Positions 56,100 to 64,000 of a stretch of 64,000 nt of DNA are shown in pieces. How positions within the stretch are numbered: the first letter of the stretch is position 1; each line of letters starts with the position of its first letter. Source of the stretch: Brevundimonas sp. UBA4609 (GTDB lineage: Bacteria; Pseudomonadota; Alphaproteobacteria; Caulobacterales; Caulobacteraceae); the NCBI GenBank assembly GCA_002386585.1, contig DGIZ01000019.1:1-64000 (forward strand). Reading direction: 5' to 3'. Below the pieces are notes generated by a model. It ran no database searches. It was given only the letters and a program-made list of their open reading frames with translations, and was not told where the DNA came from. The position numbers and the translations under genes are program-made.

Positions 56100-56288
56100 T
56101 CAGCCCCAGGGGCCGCGTCCGGCGGCGGGCGGCGGGGTCTTGCGCGTCTGGTCCTTCTTCCACCGCTTGATCTGGCGGACGTGATCGCGCTGGCGCGCCA
56201 GAACGACCAGCCACAACGCCAGCACGGCGATCAGCGAGATCAGGCCGAAAACCTGCTGGCCGTCCAGCGTCTGGCCGAACAGCGTCAA
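56100..56288 (-). CDS. Small membrane protein, 62 residues, TTG start
   Basis: One membrane segment (VFGLISLIAVLALWLVVLAR, residues 13-32) is followed by a basic tail, RQIKRWKKDQTRKTPPP. The TTG start at 56288 overlaps the stop of the 53-residue gene (TTGA at 56288-56285), indicating re-initiation after that gene. The composition and coupling support a real gene; the function is unknown. It ends 3 bases from the phosphatase stop on the other strand. Confidence 0.62.
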   Translation of the reverse strand: MTLFGQTLDGQQVFGLISLIAVLALWLVVLARQRDHVRQIKRWKKDQTRKTPPPAAGRGPWG

Positions 56289-56446
56289 GGTCGGGAATCC
56301 CGGTCAGCGGGGGTGATGGGGTCGTTCCAGGCGGTGTCCTGGTCCTCGCCGGGGCGGGGGGTGTGTTTGGGCCCCTTGCGCACGACCCAGACGATCGCCG
56401 CCACGGCGACGACCACCAGAAGCAGAACGATGAGGGTCGGCAGCAT
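56285..56446 (-). CDS. Small membrane protein, 53 residues
   Basis: An ORF below the usual length cut-off. It starts MLPTLIVLLLVVVAVAAIVW, a single N-terminal membrane segment, then VVRKGPKHTPRPGEDQD and an acidic tail ending TAWNDPITPADRDSRP. AGGA lies six bases before ATG 56446. Its stop overlaps the TTG start of the 62-residue membrane protein, so both are probably made together. No family is recognised. Confidence 0.6.
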   Translation of the reverse strand: MLPTLIVLLLVVVAVAAIVWVVRKGPKHTPRPGEDQDTAWNDPITPADRDSRP

Positions 56447-56543
56447 GGCGAATCCTGTTCATGAACAAAGGCGGCTGATGGGAAAGCGCATCAGCCGCCC
56501 CTGCGGTTCCTGAACAGCGGCCTGACCAGACCGTGAACGCCGA

Positions 56544-56783
56544 TCAGCCGTCGGTGCGCGGATCGATCAGCTTGTGCGCGTGCAGGATGAAGTAGCGCAT
56601 GTGGGCGTTGTCGACGGTCGCCTGGGCGCGGGCCTTCCAGGCCTTCTTGGCTTCTTCGTAGTTGCCGAAGGCGCCGACGAACTCGACCTGGGACAGGTCG
56701 CGGAAGACAGGCTCGGCCGGGTGGCGCATCTCGCCGCCGATGACGAGGTGAAGCAGTTGGGGGTCGTGGGGGGCGTCAGCCAT
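56544..56783 (-). CDS. DUF4170 protein
   Basis: A 79-residue protein with LHLVIGGEMRHPAEPVFRDL near residues 11-30 and FVGAFGNYEEAKKAWKARAQ further on, then NAHMRYFILHAHKLIDP, matching DUF4170, found next to inositol monophosphatase-like and lipid A genes in alphaproteobacteria. ATG 56783 begins MADAPHDPQ; ATG 56798 is also possible. Function unknown. It lies 26 bases after the cysQ stop. Confidence 0.82.
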   Translation of the reverse strand: MADAPHDPQLLHLVIGGEMRHPAEPVFRDLSQVEFVGAFGNYEEAKKAWKARAQATVDNAHMRYFILHAHKLIDPRTDG

Positions 56784-56809
56784 GGAGAGGGGGTCCATTG
56801 CAGGGGAGA

Positions 56810-57604
56810 TCAGATGGCGAGCGGGATAGGCGCTGTGCGCCTCACGATCAACGGGTGAAGGGCCGGCGCGGCGCATATCAGGCTGGTTTGACGCGGATCG
56901 GGGCGATTAAATCGCCACTGACGGCCCATATGGTCGCTGACCCTGGCCCCCGCCTCCTCGGCGATCAGGCAGCCGGCGCAGACGTCCCAGTCCCATTTGG
57001 GGCTGATGGCGATGGCGGCATCGAAGGCCCCGGCCGCCACCAGCGCCATGCGATAGGCCAGGGCGTTGCGCTTGGAGAAGCGCATCGGCGGCCACGGCTC
57101 GTCCCATTCGCGGGCCTCCATCAGCCGGGCGTCGGCCAGAAGCTCGGCGTCCTCCAGATCGTCGGTGTCCGACGCGCTGATGGGGCGGCCCTGCAGGCGC
57201 GCGCCGCCGCCGAGGGTCGCCTCGAACACCTCGTCCATCATCGGGGCGTGGATGACGGCGGCGACGGGGCGGCCGTCCTCGACCACGGCGATGGGCACGC
57301 ACCACCACGGCTTGTTCTTCATGAAGGCGACGGTGCCGTCGATCGGGTCGACGACGAAGATGCGCTTCTTCGACAGGCGCTCGGTGCTGTCGGCCGTTTC
57401 CTCGGACAGCCAGCCGTAGTCGGGGCGGGCGGTCAGAAGCGTGTCGCGCAGCAGCTGGTCCACCGCCAGATCGGCGCTGGTGACGGGCGAGCCGCCGTCC
57501 TTGGACCAGACCTTCAGCCCAGCCTCGCGGTGTTCGAGCGCCAGCCGACCGGCGGCCAGCGCCGCGTCGCGGATCAGATCGAGGTCGGCGCTGTAGTCGC
57601 TCAT
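56810..57604 (-). CDS. cysQ: 3'(2'),5'-bisphosphate nucleotidase CysQ-like (inositol monophosphatase family)
   Basis: A 264-residue lithium-sensitive phosphatase. Metal-binding motifs are WLSEETADS near residue 65, VVDPIDGTVAFMKNKPWW near residue 83 and KWDWDVCAGCLIAEEAGARV near residue 200. It probably hydrolyses PAP to AMP; other members act on inositol phosphates, so the substrate is inferred from resemblance to CysQ. Its ATG overlaps the pmbA stop by 4 bases. Confidence 0.88.
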   Translation of the reverse strand: MSDYSADLDLIRDAALAAGRLALEHREAGLKVWSKDGGSPVTSADLAVDQLLRDTLLTARPDYGWLSEETADSTERLSKKRIFVVDPIDGTVAFMKNKPWWCVPIAVVEDGRPVAAVIHAPMMDEVFEATLGGGARLQGRPISASDTDDLEDAELLADARLMEAREWDEPWPPMRFSKRNALAYRMALVAAGAFDAAIAISPKWDWDVCAGCLIAEEAGARVSDHMGRQWRFNRPDPRQTSLICAAPALHPLIVRRTAPIPLAI

Positions 57605-58947
57605 TTGCCCGCGATCGCCACCTTGTCGAACAGCAAGGAGGGGCTGTTGAACGCGCCGCGGAACTCCAGATCGCCCGCGCGTTGCAGGCGGGCGTAGAGG
57701 TCGACCAGATTGCCCGCCACGGTGACTTCGCTGACCGGATAGGCGCGCTGGCCGTTCTCGAACCAGAAGCCTGACACCCCCGCCGACCAGTCGCCGGTGT
57801 TGCCGTTCAGCGAGGGGCCGAACATGGAGGTGATCAACAACCCGGACCCGGCCTGCGCCATCAGGGCGTCCAGATCGCCTTCGCCCGGCGCCAGATGCAG
57901 GTTGTGGGTCGAGACGCCCGACGGTCCCGCCAACCCGCGCGAGGCGTGGCCGGTGGTCTGCAGGCCCAACTGGGCCGCCGAGGCCGTGTTCAGCAGCCAG
58001 GTGGTCAGGACGCCGTCCCTGACGATCTCGCGCCGTTCGACGGCCACGCCCTCGTCGTCGAAGGGGGTGGAGCCGAGGCCGCGCGGGCGGAACGGATCGT
58101 CGATCAGGTCGACGCCGGTCGGCAGGATGCTCTGGTTCAGCTTGTCCTTCAGGAAGGAGCTGCCGCGCGCGATCGACGGGCCGGAGATGGCGCCCAGCAG
58201 CGGCGACAGCACCTGCGTCGCCACGCGGTTCTCGAAGATGACGGGGGCGGTGGTCGAGGCGATCTTGCGCGGGCCGACGCGGGCGACGGCGCGCTCGCCC
58301 GCCTTCAGGCCGATAGATTGGGCGTCCGGCAGGTCGGACAGGTGGCGGACGGCGCGGCTTTCGCCGCCGCGCTCCATGGCCCCGTCCTTTTCGGCGATGA
58401 CGCCGACGCCCAGCGAAAAGGCGCTGCCGCGATGGCGGCCGTCGAACCCGTGCGAGGTGACGAGACGCCATTCGCTGGCCGACCATGAGGCGTGGCCGCC
58501 TTCGGACTTGGACACGCCGGATACGGCCAGGGCGGAGCCTTCCGCCTCGGCGGCGGCGGCTTCCAGCGCCTCGGCCGAGCGTTCGGCGGGATCATACAGG
58601 TCCAGGTCGGCGTGCGGCGCGGCGGCCAGACGGTCCTGCGGCGCGAGGGCGGCATAGGGATCTTCAGGCGCCAGCTTGGCCATGGCCACGGCGCGCTCGA
58701 CCAGACGGGCGCGGGTGGCGTCGGACAGGTCGGAGGCGGATACGGTCGCCTGACGCCGCCCGATAAAGACGCGCAGGCCCAGGTCGCGGGCCTCTTCACG
58801 CTCCACGTCTTCCAGCGCGCCGTTGCGCACGCCGACGGACAGGGAGGCGCGATGGGCGGACACGGCCTCGGCCGCGTCGGCGCCGGCCTTCAGCGCGGCG
58901 GAGATCAAATCGTTCAGGATGTCGGGGGAGGGCGTCTTATCGGACAT
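57601..58947 (-). CDS. pmbA: Metalloprotease-related protein PmbA/TldE
   Basis: The partner of TldD; the TldD/TldE complex in E. coli degrades unfolded peptides and matures microcin B17. The 448-residue protein carries the family features RNGALEDVEREEARDLGLRV near residue 37, SSFLKDKLNQSILPTG near residue 255, FDDEGVAVERREIVRDGVL and FGPSLNGNTGDWSAGVSGFW near residue 385. The zinc-binding HExxH occurs in TldD, not in this subunit. It starts a leftward operon with cysQ. Confidence 0.93.
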   Translation of the reverse strand: MSDKTPSPDILNDLISAALKAGADAAEAVSAHRASLSVGVRNGALEDVEREEARDLGLRVFIGRRQATVSASDLSDATRARLVERAVAMAKLAPEDPYAALAPQDRLAAAPHADLDLYDPAERSAEALEAAAAEAEGSALAVSGVSKSEGGHASWSASEWRLVTSHGFDGRHRGSAFSLGVGVIAEKDGAMERGGESRAVRHLSDLPDAQSIGLKAGERAVARVGPRKIASTTAPVIFENRVATQVLSPLLGAISGPSIARGSSFLKDKLNQSILPTGVDLIDDPFRPRGLGSTPFDDEGVAVERREIVRDGVLTTWLLNTASAAQLGLQTTGHASRGLAGPSGVSTHNLHLAPGEGDLDALMAQAGSGLLITSMFGPSLNGNTGDWSAGVSGFWFENGQRAYPVSEVTVAGNLVDLYARLQRAGDLEFRGAFNSPSLLFDKVAIAGK

Positions 58948-58996
58948 GCCCCGATATGGCGGACGGAAACAGGGCGCGCAACCGTCGCAACATAAA

Positions 58997-59200
58997 CCCT
59001 CTCCTGATGGGAGAGGGCTTGAGCCTCCAAGAGCGCAGCGATTGGTTAAGGCGAAAGGGTGAGGGTTCGCGGGTGATGTCGGCCGCAGGCCGTGGCGCGG
59101 CGGCTTACGCCGACTGATGGGACAAGCCCCTCACCCTTTCGCGCAAAGAACGATCGCTGACGCTCTCGTGCGCTCAAGCCCTCTCCCGCCGGGAGAGGGG
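58997..59200. repeat. Palindromic intergenic repeat, type C
   Basis: Outer arms CCCTCTCCTGATGGGAGAGG (58998-59017) and CCCTCTCCCGCCGGGAGAGG (59179-59198) are themselves hairpins, and inner segments AAAGGGTGAGG and CCTCACCCTTTCG pair with each other. It lies between pmbA and the MAPEG gene, which are both leftward, so it may also end the MAPEG transcript. The rest of that gap (58948-59211) carries nothing else I can name. Confidence 0.75.
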
Positions 59201-59211
59201 TGACTTTTTGC

Positions 59212-59613
59212 CTACAAAATCGACCAGGCGATCAGGCTTAGTGCTGCGACGAGAAGCGCCAGCCAGGTCAGGATCATGCCGATCGAGCGGCCCAGCGACG
59301 GGCCTTCCTGGAACAGCAGGCCCAGGGCGTGGATCACCCGTCCGGCGAACAGCATCCCCCCGACCGCATGGATCAGCATGGCCGGGGCCCCGAGGAAGGC
59401 CAGCAGGATCAGGCCGCACATTCCGGCGGGGATGTATTCCGCCGCATTGGAGAAGGCGCGGCTGGCGCAGACCAGTTCGCGCACGCCGCCGTCGCCGAAC
59501 TCGACCAGATGCTGACGACGGCGCCGCACCACCACGCCCGACAGGACGAACAGCAGCAGGATCAGCAGACCGCCCCACAGGGCGGCGGCCTGAATGGTCG
59601 GGATCAGGCTCAA
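59212..59613 (-). CDS. MAPEG-family membrane protein
   Basis: A 133-residue protein with four hydrophobic segments. GVVVRRRRQHLVEFGDGG, then SRAFSNAAEYIPAGMCGLIL near residue 52 and HAVGGMLFAGRVIHALGLLF near residue 82 match the MAPEG superfamily, glutathione- or eicosanoid-related membrane enzymes. The TTG start at 59613 overlaps the stop of the M14 peptidase (TTGA), so translation is coupled. No substrate can be inferred. Confidence 0.88.
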   Translation of the reverse strand: MSLIPTIQAAALWGGLLILLLFVLSGVVVRRRRQHLVEFGDGGVRELVCASRAFSNAAEYIPAGMCGLILLAFLGAPAMLIHAVGGMLFAGRVIHALGLLFQEGPSLGRSIGMILTWLALLVAALSLIAWSIL

Positions 59614-61454
59614 TTTTCGCGCCCCACCGGATAGAGGCGATAGCGCTGATCGTAGAAGGGCGTGCGCTCATAGAACCAGGCGAGACGCGCATCGCCGTCG
59701 GCGGCGAAGGCGGGATCGGCCGCCAGCTTGGCCTCGAACGCGGCCTTCAGCGCGGGATCGGCGGCCAGCATCTTTTCGGCCAGAGGCGCGATGGCGTAGG
59801 CCTCGATGTATTCGACGCGGTTCAGCACCTCGGGGAACATTCCCCAGGCGAAGAAGCTCTCGTTCGACTGCGGCTCCAGCAGCAGGATGGCGACATCGCC
59901 CATCGGCTGATCGGTCGGCACGCGGACGGAGCCGACGGGGAAGGTCCAGTCGTGGGCTTCGGGCCGGACGTCGCTGACCGAGATCGGCACATGGCCTTCG
60001 TTGGTGCGGCCCGACACCTTGGGATCGACCAGACGCAGCATGTCGACGGCGACGGTGCGCGGGGCGTCCAGCGTCTCCATCTGCACGCCGTGGACGCGCA
60101 GGCGCTCGATCACGTCCTGACGATAGGACGGCACCCAATAGGCGGCCGGCCGCTTCAGCGTCAGCGTGGGGTGGGAGCCATAGAAGGGCATGGGCCACAG
60201 TTCGGCGTCCGGCTGGCCCAGCCAGCGGATTTCGGGGCGGCCCGAGGCGGCGCTGTCGAAGGTCTCATAGCGGATGCCCTTGAAGGGGCGGGTGCGCGTG
60301 GGCGTCTCGTCGCTGTCGAAATTGGCGGGCAGTTCGGCGGGGCGCAGGGCGCGGTCGATGGCGATGGCGGCGCGCAGGTCGCCGGACTTTTCAGCCAGCA
60401 GCTTCAGTGCCTGTTCGAGGAAGACGTAGGTTCCCAGCACCCGCTGCTCGTGCGGCTTCAGGCTGTGGTTCTCGATGAGAATGGTCGGGATGTGGGCCGC
60501 CGAACCCCAGCCGTTGGAGAAGCGTTCGCCCAGGCCGCCGTCGTTCAGACCCTTCTTCGGATCGCGGTCGTCGATGGCGAAGACCAGTTCCCCGGGGATG
60601 TGGCCTTGGGTCTCCAGCGCCTCATACATGGCGGGCTTGAAGGTGGCGTCCAGCCATGAGGCGATGGCCGGGCTGCGGCTCCAGACGCCGTCCTCGCCGT
60701 TGTAGCCGAAGGTGACGTCGTATTGATAATCGATACCGTCGGTGACGTGGATATCGACGTAGAGATCAGGCTGATACTTGTGGATCAGGCCCATGACGGC
60801 CTGCATCTCGGCCTGATCCAGCTTCATGAAGTCGCGGTTCAGGTTCTGGTTCGTCGCCGTGTGGCGCCAGCCCTGAATGCGCGGACCACGCTGGTTTGGG
60901 CGCGAATAGGCGCCTGCGCGCTCGTGCCCGTCGACGCTGAGGATCGGGATCAGGATGAGGTTGGCGCGGTCCAGCAGCCCGTCCTTGCCGTAGAAGGCGA
61001 TGTCGCGCAGTAGCATCATGCCCGCGTCCTTGCCGTCGATCTCGCCCGGATGGATGCCGGCCTGGGCCAGCAGGACGGGCTTGGACGGATCGAAGGTCGC
61101 GCCGTCCTTGGACGCGATGACGGCGTAGATCGGGCGGCCTTCCGGCGAGGTTCCGAACTGTTCGATGCGGATCAGGTCGCTGGCGGCATCCAGTCGGTCG
61201 AACCAGGCGCGGGTGTCGACGTAGTTGGGCGAGAAATCGTGCGCCGCATCGGCCTCGAACCCCGTGACCCACGGATCAGAGGCGTCCCGCAGCAGGGCGC
61301 GGCTGGCGCCGTTCCACGCCGGGGCGGGCGGCAGGAAGGCCTGGTCCCACGGGGCTTCGTTGGGAACGGAAGCGGACGGGGTCTGGGACATGGCGGGGCT
61401 CGCGAGACAAACTAGGGCGGCGACGGCCGCTGTGACGAAACGGTCTAGGCGCAT
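59610..61454 (-). CDS. Secreted M14-family zinc carboxypeptidase
   Basis: A 614-residue exported peptidase with signal peptide ending PAMS-Q near residue 23. The zinc site is AGIHPGEIDGKDAG (HPGE, near residue 134) with the second His in VDIHVTDG near residue 235; the substrate-binding Arg/Asn pair is in NQNLNRDFMK near residue 205. It is longer than single-domain M14 enzymes because of a C-terminal region of some 270 residues of unknown role. It is first in a pair with the MAPEG gene. Confidence 0.92.
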   Translation of the reverse strand: MRLDRFVTAAVAALVCLASPAMSQTPSASVPNEAPWDQAFLPPAPAWNGASRALLRDASDPWVTGFEADAAHDFSPNYVDTRAWFDRLDAASDLIRIEQFGTSPEGRPIYAVIASKDGATFDPSKPVLLAQAGIHPGEIDGKDAGMMLLRDIAFYGKDGLLDRANLILIPILSVDGHERAGAYSRPNQRGPRIQGWRHTATNQNLNRDFMKLDQAEMQAVMGLIHKYQPDLYVDIHVTDGIDYQYDVTFGYNGEDGVWSRSPAIASWLDATFKPAMYEALETQGHIPGELVFAIDDRDPKKGLNDGGLGERFSNGWGSAAHIPTILIENHSLKPHEQRVLGTYVFLEQALKLLAEKSGDLRAAIAIDRALRPAELPANFDSDETPTRTRPFKGIRYETFDSAASGRPEIRWLGQPDAELWPMPFYGSHPTLTLKRPAAYWVPSYRQDVIERLRVHGVQMETLDAPRTVAVDMLRLVDPKVSGRTNEGHVPISVSDVRPEAHDWTFPVGSVRVPTDQPMGDVAILLLEPQSNESFFAWGMFPEVLNRVEYIEAYAIAPLAEKMLAADPALKAAFEAKLAADPAFAADGDARLAWFYERTPFYDQRYRLYPVGREN

Positions 61455-61548
61455 AGGCCCTTCGTGATCCGATCACAGCCGTCTGGCAACCCCGGCGCAG
61501 TTTGCGAGAAGCGCGTCCGGCCGCGCGTGACGGCCGGACGCAGGGTCG

Positions 61549-62478
61549 TTACGCGGGCAGTTCCACGCGGTTCATGTTGCCGATCGCGCTGTTGTAGCTG
61601 TCCACGACCTGCTCGCGGTAGCCGTCGGCCCCGGTTTGCTTGAAGTCGCGATACTCGCCGATCATGCCGCTGAGGTTGTCGGCGATGCTGTTCAGGGTGG
61701 ACCGGTTGCGGCTGTCCGAGGGCATCTTGGCCTGTTCCTCGCGCAGCTTGGCGACGGAGGCCTCCAGGTCGGGCAAGAGGCGGTCGGCTTCGGCCTTGTT
61801 GTTCTCCATCACCGCATTGGTGAAGAAGTCGGCCTTCTGCATGGCGTCCAGGACGCTGGCCTCGGCGGCGTGGCCGGCCTTGCGCATGGCTTCCATCTTC
61901 GCGGCGTTGCTGGCGCGTTGATATTCGGAAAGGGCGGCGTCGAGCGCCTCGATCCCGCTGACGCTGCCCTGATAGGCCTGCATCAGTGCGGGGTGCGCGC
62001 CCTTGGCCTTGGCCAGATTGTCTTCGCGATAGGCGCGGGACTCGAAGTAGGGGTCCAACGTGCGCCACTGGGCGAGAAGCGCCTCCAGTTGCGGGATCAG
62101 CTTGTCGACCGTCTCATCCGCCTTCTTGCCCTGATTGCCGCCGTTCAGGGCGCGGCCCTGCTTGAGCTTCTCGATCGCCCGTTCCAAATGGGAGATGTTC
62201 TCGGGGAAGTGCAGGGTCGCCGAAGCCGAGGCGTTGGGAATATCCAGCTTCTGATACTCGCCGTAGTATTTGGTCACGCCCCAGGGGTCGTCGATCAGCG
62301 CGTTGAAGGCGTCGATGTAGAGGCTCATCTTCTCCTGGGTGGCCTCGTTGCCCGCCGCCTGGGCGACCGACTTGGGCGCCGGGTTTTCGGCATTGCCCTT
62401 GCTGTCGCCGCACGCCGAAAGGCTGAGCGCGGCGGCGAGTGCGAGCGTGGCGACGCCGGCGCTGGTGCGTGAAATCAT
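61549..62478 (-). CDS. DUF3829 lipoprotein
   Basis: A 309-residue lipoprotein with signal peptide and lipobox LSAC (TLALAAALSLSACG). The mature part is largely helical and follows the DUF3829 pattern: KMSLYIDAFNALIDDPWGVT, then LDPYFESRAYREDNLAKAKG near residue 145 and ASVLDAMQKADFFTNAVMEN. The function is unknown; related YiiG-type proteins are surface or periplasmic. ATG 62478 follows AGGGGA. Confidence 0.88.
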   Translation of the reverse strand: MISRTSAGVATLALAAALSLSACGDSKGNAENPAPKSVAQAAGNEATQEKMSLYIDAFNALIDDPWGVTKYYGEYQKLDIPNASASATLHFPENISHLERAIEKLKQGRALNGGNQGKKADETVDKLIPQLEALLAQWRTLDPYFESRAYREDNLAKAKGAHPALMQAYQGSVSGIEALDAALSEYQRASNAAKMEAMRKAGHAAEASVLDAMQKADFFTNAVMENNKAEADRLLPDLEASVAKLREEQAKMPSDSRNRSTLNSIADNLSGMIGEYRDFKQTGADGYREQVVDSYNSAIGNMNRVELPA

Positions 62479-62606
62479 ATGGATTCCCCTAAGCCGATCA
62501 GCGCGCCCCAAGCGTCGCCGTTCCTTCGGCCGGGAAACTGAACGCCGATCAGCCTATAGGGTTCTCTCGCGAGACGAGTTTTTGCAAACGGCTCACAGGA
62601 ACCGCG

Positions 62607-64000
62607 TCAGGCCTTCCAGATCGGGGACCCATCGCCCGGCAGGCCCAGCGAGGCCCACTTCTCGGAGACGCGGTCGATCACGTCCTGCTCCATGCGGATT
62701 TCCTCGCCCCATTCGCGCTTGGTTTCCGGCTCCCACTTGTCGGTGGCGTCCAGACCGATCTTGGAGCCCAGCCCGCTCTCGGGACTGGCGAAGTCCAGAT
62801 AGTCGATCGGGGTGTTCTCGATGACGGTGATGTCGCGCGCCGGGTCCATCTTGGTCGAGATGGCCCACATGACGTCTTTCCAGTCGCGGGCGTTGATGTC
62901 GTCGTCCACGACGATGATCCACTTGGTGTACATGAACTGGCGCAGATAGCTCCAGCAGCCCATCATCACGCGCTTGGCGTGACCCGGATAGGCCTTCTTC
63001 ATCGACACCACGGCGATGCGATAGCTGCACCCTTCGGGCGGCAGCCAGAAGTCGGTGATCTCGGGGAACTGCTGGCGGATCAGGGGGATGAAGACCTCGT
63101 TCAGCGCCTCGCCCAGCACGCTCGGCTCATCCGGCGGACGGCCGGTGAAGGTGGTCAGATAGATGGGGTCCTTGCGCATGGTGATGGCGCTGACCCGGAA
63201 GACCGGGAACTTCTCGACCGAGTTGTAGTAGCCGGTGTGGTCGCCGTAGGGGCCTTCGTCCTCGAACTCGTCCAGCAGGACGTGGCCTTCCAGTACGATC
63301 TCGGCCTGAGCCGGGACCATCAGCGGCACGGTCTTGCACAGGACCAGTTCGGCCTTGGAGCCGCGCATCAGGCCGGCGAACTGATATTCCGACAGGGTCT
63401 CCGGCACCGGGGTCACGGCGGCCAGGATGGTGCCGGGATCGGCGCCGAGGACGACGGCGCAGGGCAGGGGCTCGCGCTTGCCCGCCTTCTTGTGCCGGGC
63501 GTAGTGCTGGGCGCCGCCGCGATGGGCCAGCCAGCGCATGACGGCCTTGTCCTTGCCCAGCACCTGCATGCGATAGATGCCCAGGTTGAAGTCGTCCTCG
63601 CGGTCGTCAGACGGCCCCTTGGTCACGACCAGACCCCAGGTGATCAGCGGCGCGGGCTCGCCGGGCCAGCAGCCCTGGATGGGCAGGCTGGTCAGGTCGA
63701 TCTGATCGCCCTTCAGCACCACCTCCTGCACGGGGGCCTTCTTCACTGTCTTGGGCCGCATGGACATGATGGTCTGGGCGAGCGGCAGCATCTCCATCGC
63801 GTCGCCGAGACCGCGCGGCGGCGTCGGATTGCGCAGGAAGGCCAGCAGTTCGCCGACCTCGCGCAACTCGCCCGCCGTGGTGCGCTGCTTGCCCTCCAGC
63901 GTCACGCCCATGGCGACGCGCTTCACCGTGCCGAACAGATTGGCGAGGCAGGGGATGGGACTGATCGTGCCGTCGGGCATGACCGGCTTTTCGAACAGGA
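62607..64000 (-). CDS. ubiD: UbiD-family decarboxylase (partial, N terminus outside window)
   Basis: Removes the carboxyl group of 3-polyprenyl-4-hydroxybenzoate in ubiquinone synthesis using prenylated FMN made by UbiX. The frame runs through the right window edge, so the start is not seen; [12 protein letters not shown] lies at the edge. Family motifs: [60 protein letters not shown] near the centre, and [20 protein letters not shown] with the conserved Asp/Arg. About 465 residues are present of the usual 490-520. Confidence 0.95.
   Translation of the reverse strand, partial: LFEKPVMPDGTISPIPCLANLFGTVKRVAMGVTLEGKQRTTAGELREVGELLAFLRNPTPPRGLGDAMEMLPLAQTIMSMRPKTVKKAPVQEVVLKGDQIDLTSLPIQGCWPGEPAPLITWGLVVTKGPSDDREDDFNLGIYRMQVLGKDKAVMRWLAHRGGAQHYARHKKAGKREPLPCAVVLGADPGTILAAVTPVPETLSEYQFAGLMRGSKAELVLCKTVPLMVPAQAEIVLEGHVLLDEFEDEGPYGDHTGYYNSVEKFPVFRVSAITMRKDPIYLTTFTGRPPDEPSVLGEALNEVFIPLIRQQFPEITDFWLPPEGCSYRIAVVSMKKAYPGHAKRVMMGCWSYLRQFMYTKWIIVVDDDINARDWKDVMWAISTKMDPARDITVIENTPIDYLDFASPESGLGSKIGLDATDKWEPETKREWGEEIRMEQDVIDRVSEKWASLGLPGDGSPIWKA

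Noticed and set aside
56810..58486. Extension of the cysQ frame into pmbA
   Set aside because: The upstream part is a shadow of pmbA; cysQ motifs begin only after ATG 57604.

Overview
The window is a GC-rich bacterial chromosome segment, most consistent with an alphaproteobacterium of the Caulobacterales (Brevundimonas- or Caulobacter-like). Support comes from an FtsZ with a long Pro/Gln-rich linker, a zauP-zapA pair followed by a 6S RNA, an F1-ATPase zeta-type inhibitor (DUF1476), near-consensus CtrA boxes and clustered GANTC sites in front of ftsZ, and a complete lipid A branch. No tRNA, rRNA, CRISPR array, prophage or insertion sequence was seen. The species call is an inference from gene content.

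Layout. 1-8.7 kb: the 3' end of ftsA, then a TonB-dependent receptor and a divergent secreted S9 peptidase lying between ftsA and ftsZ, then ftsZ and lpxC. 8.7-13 kb: a serine hydrolase, and a leftward operon lgt, MidA-like methyltransferase, small HhH protein, pgeF. 13-20 kb: ubiK-like, ybjN-like and proC genes, an EnvZ/OmpR-type two-component pair, ilvE, an RluD-type pseudouridine synthase and a DUF2799 lipoprotein. 20-31 kb: central carbon metabolism (fba, pgk, gap, cstA with its YbdD partner, tkt), interrupted by purT and an esterase. 31-34.5 kb: zauP-zapA, 6S RNA, repeats, 5-formyl-THF cyclo-ligase, a YmdB-type phosphodiesterase and a DUF5694 protein. 34.5-37.5 kb: a cytochrome P450, a GT4 glycosyltransferase and a lipoprotein. 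37.5-50 kb: dispersed de novo purine genes (purL, purQ, purS, purC, purB, all leftward), separated by a MFS transporter, a PEBP protein, a cyclopropane fatty acid synthase, the ATPase inhibitor, a fasciclin lipoprotein, and a coupled deoxyinosine glycosylase/2OG-oxygenase pair. 50-59 kb: lipid A completion and export (lpxK, waaA, DUF374 acyltransferase, MsbA-type ABC exporter), a divergent tyrosine-phosphatase-like gene, two tiny membrane proteins, DUF4170, CysQ and PmbA. 59-64 kb: a MAPEG protein, an M14 carboxypeptidase, a DUF3829 lipoprotein and a truncated ubiD.

Together the genes cover division (ftsA, ftsZ, zauP, zapA), envelope building (lpxC, lpxK, waaA, MsbA-like, lgt, pgeF, cfa), glycolysis/pentose phosphate and purine synthesis. 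Many neighbours overlap by 1 or 4 bases (TGATG, ATGA, TTGA), indicating translational coupling. Three families of palindromic intergenic repeats occur. The most unusual points are the nutrient-uptake island splitting ftsA from ftsZ, a glycosyltransferase that appears to start at a CTG codon, the deoxyinosine glycosylase/2OG oxygenase pair beside purine genes, and a TTGA-coupled pair of very small membrane proteins next to the lipid A export genes. I see no clear multi-gene system of a wholly unknown type.
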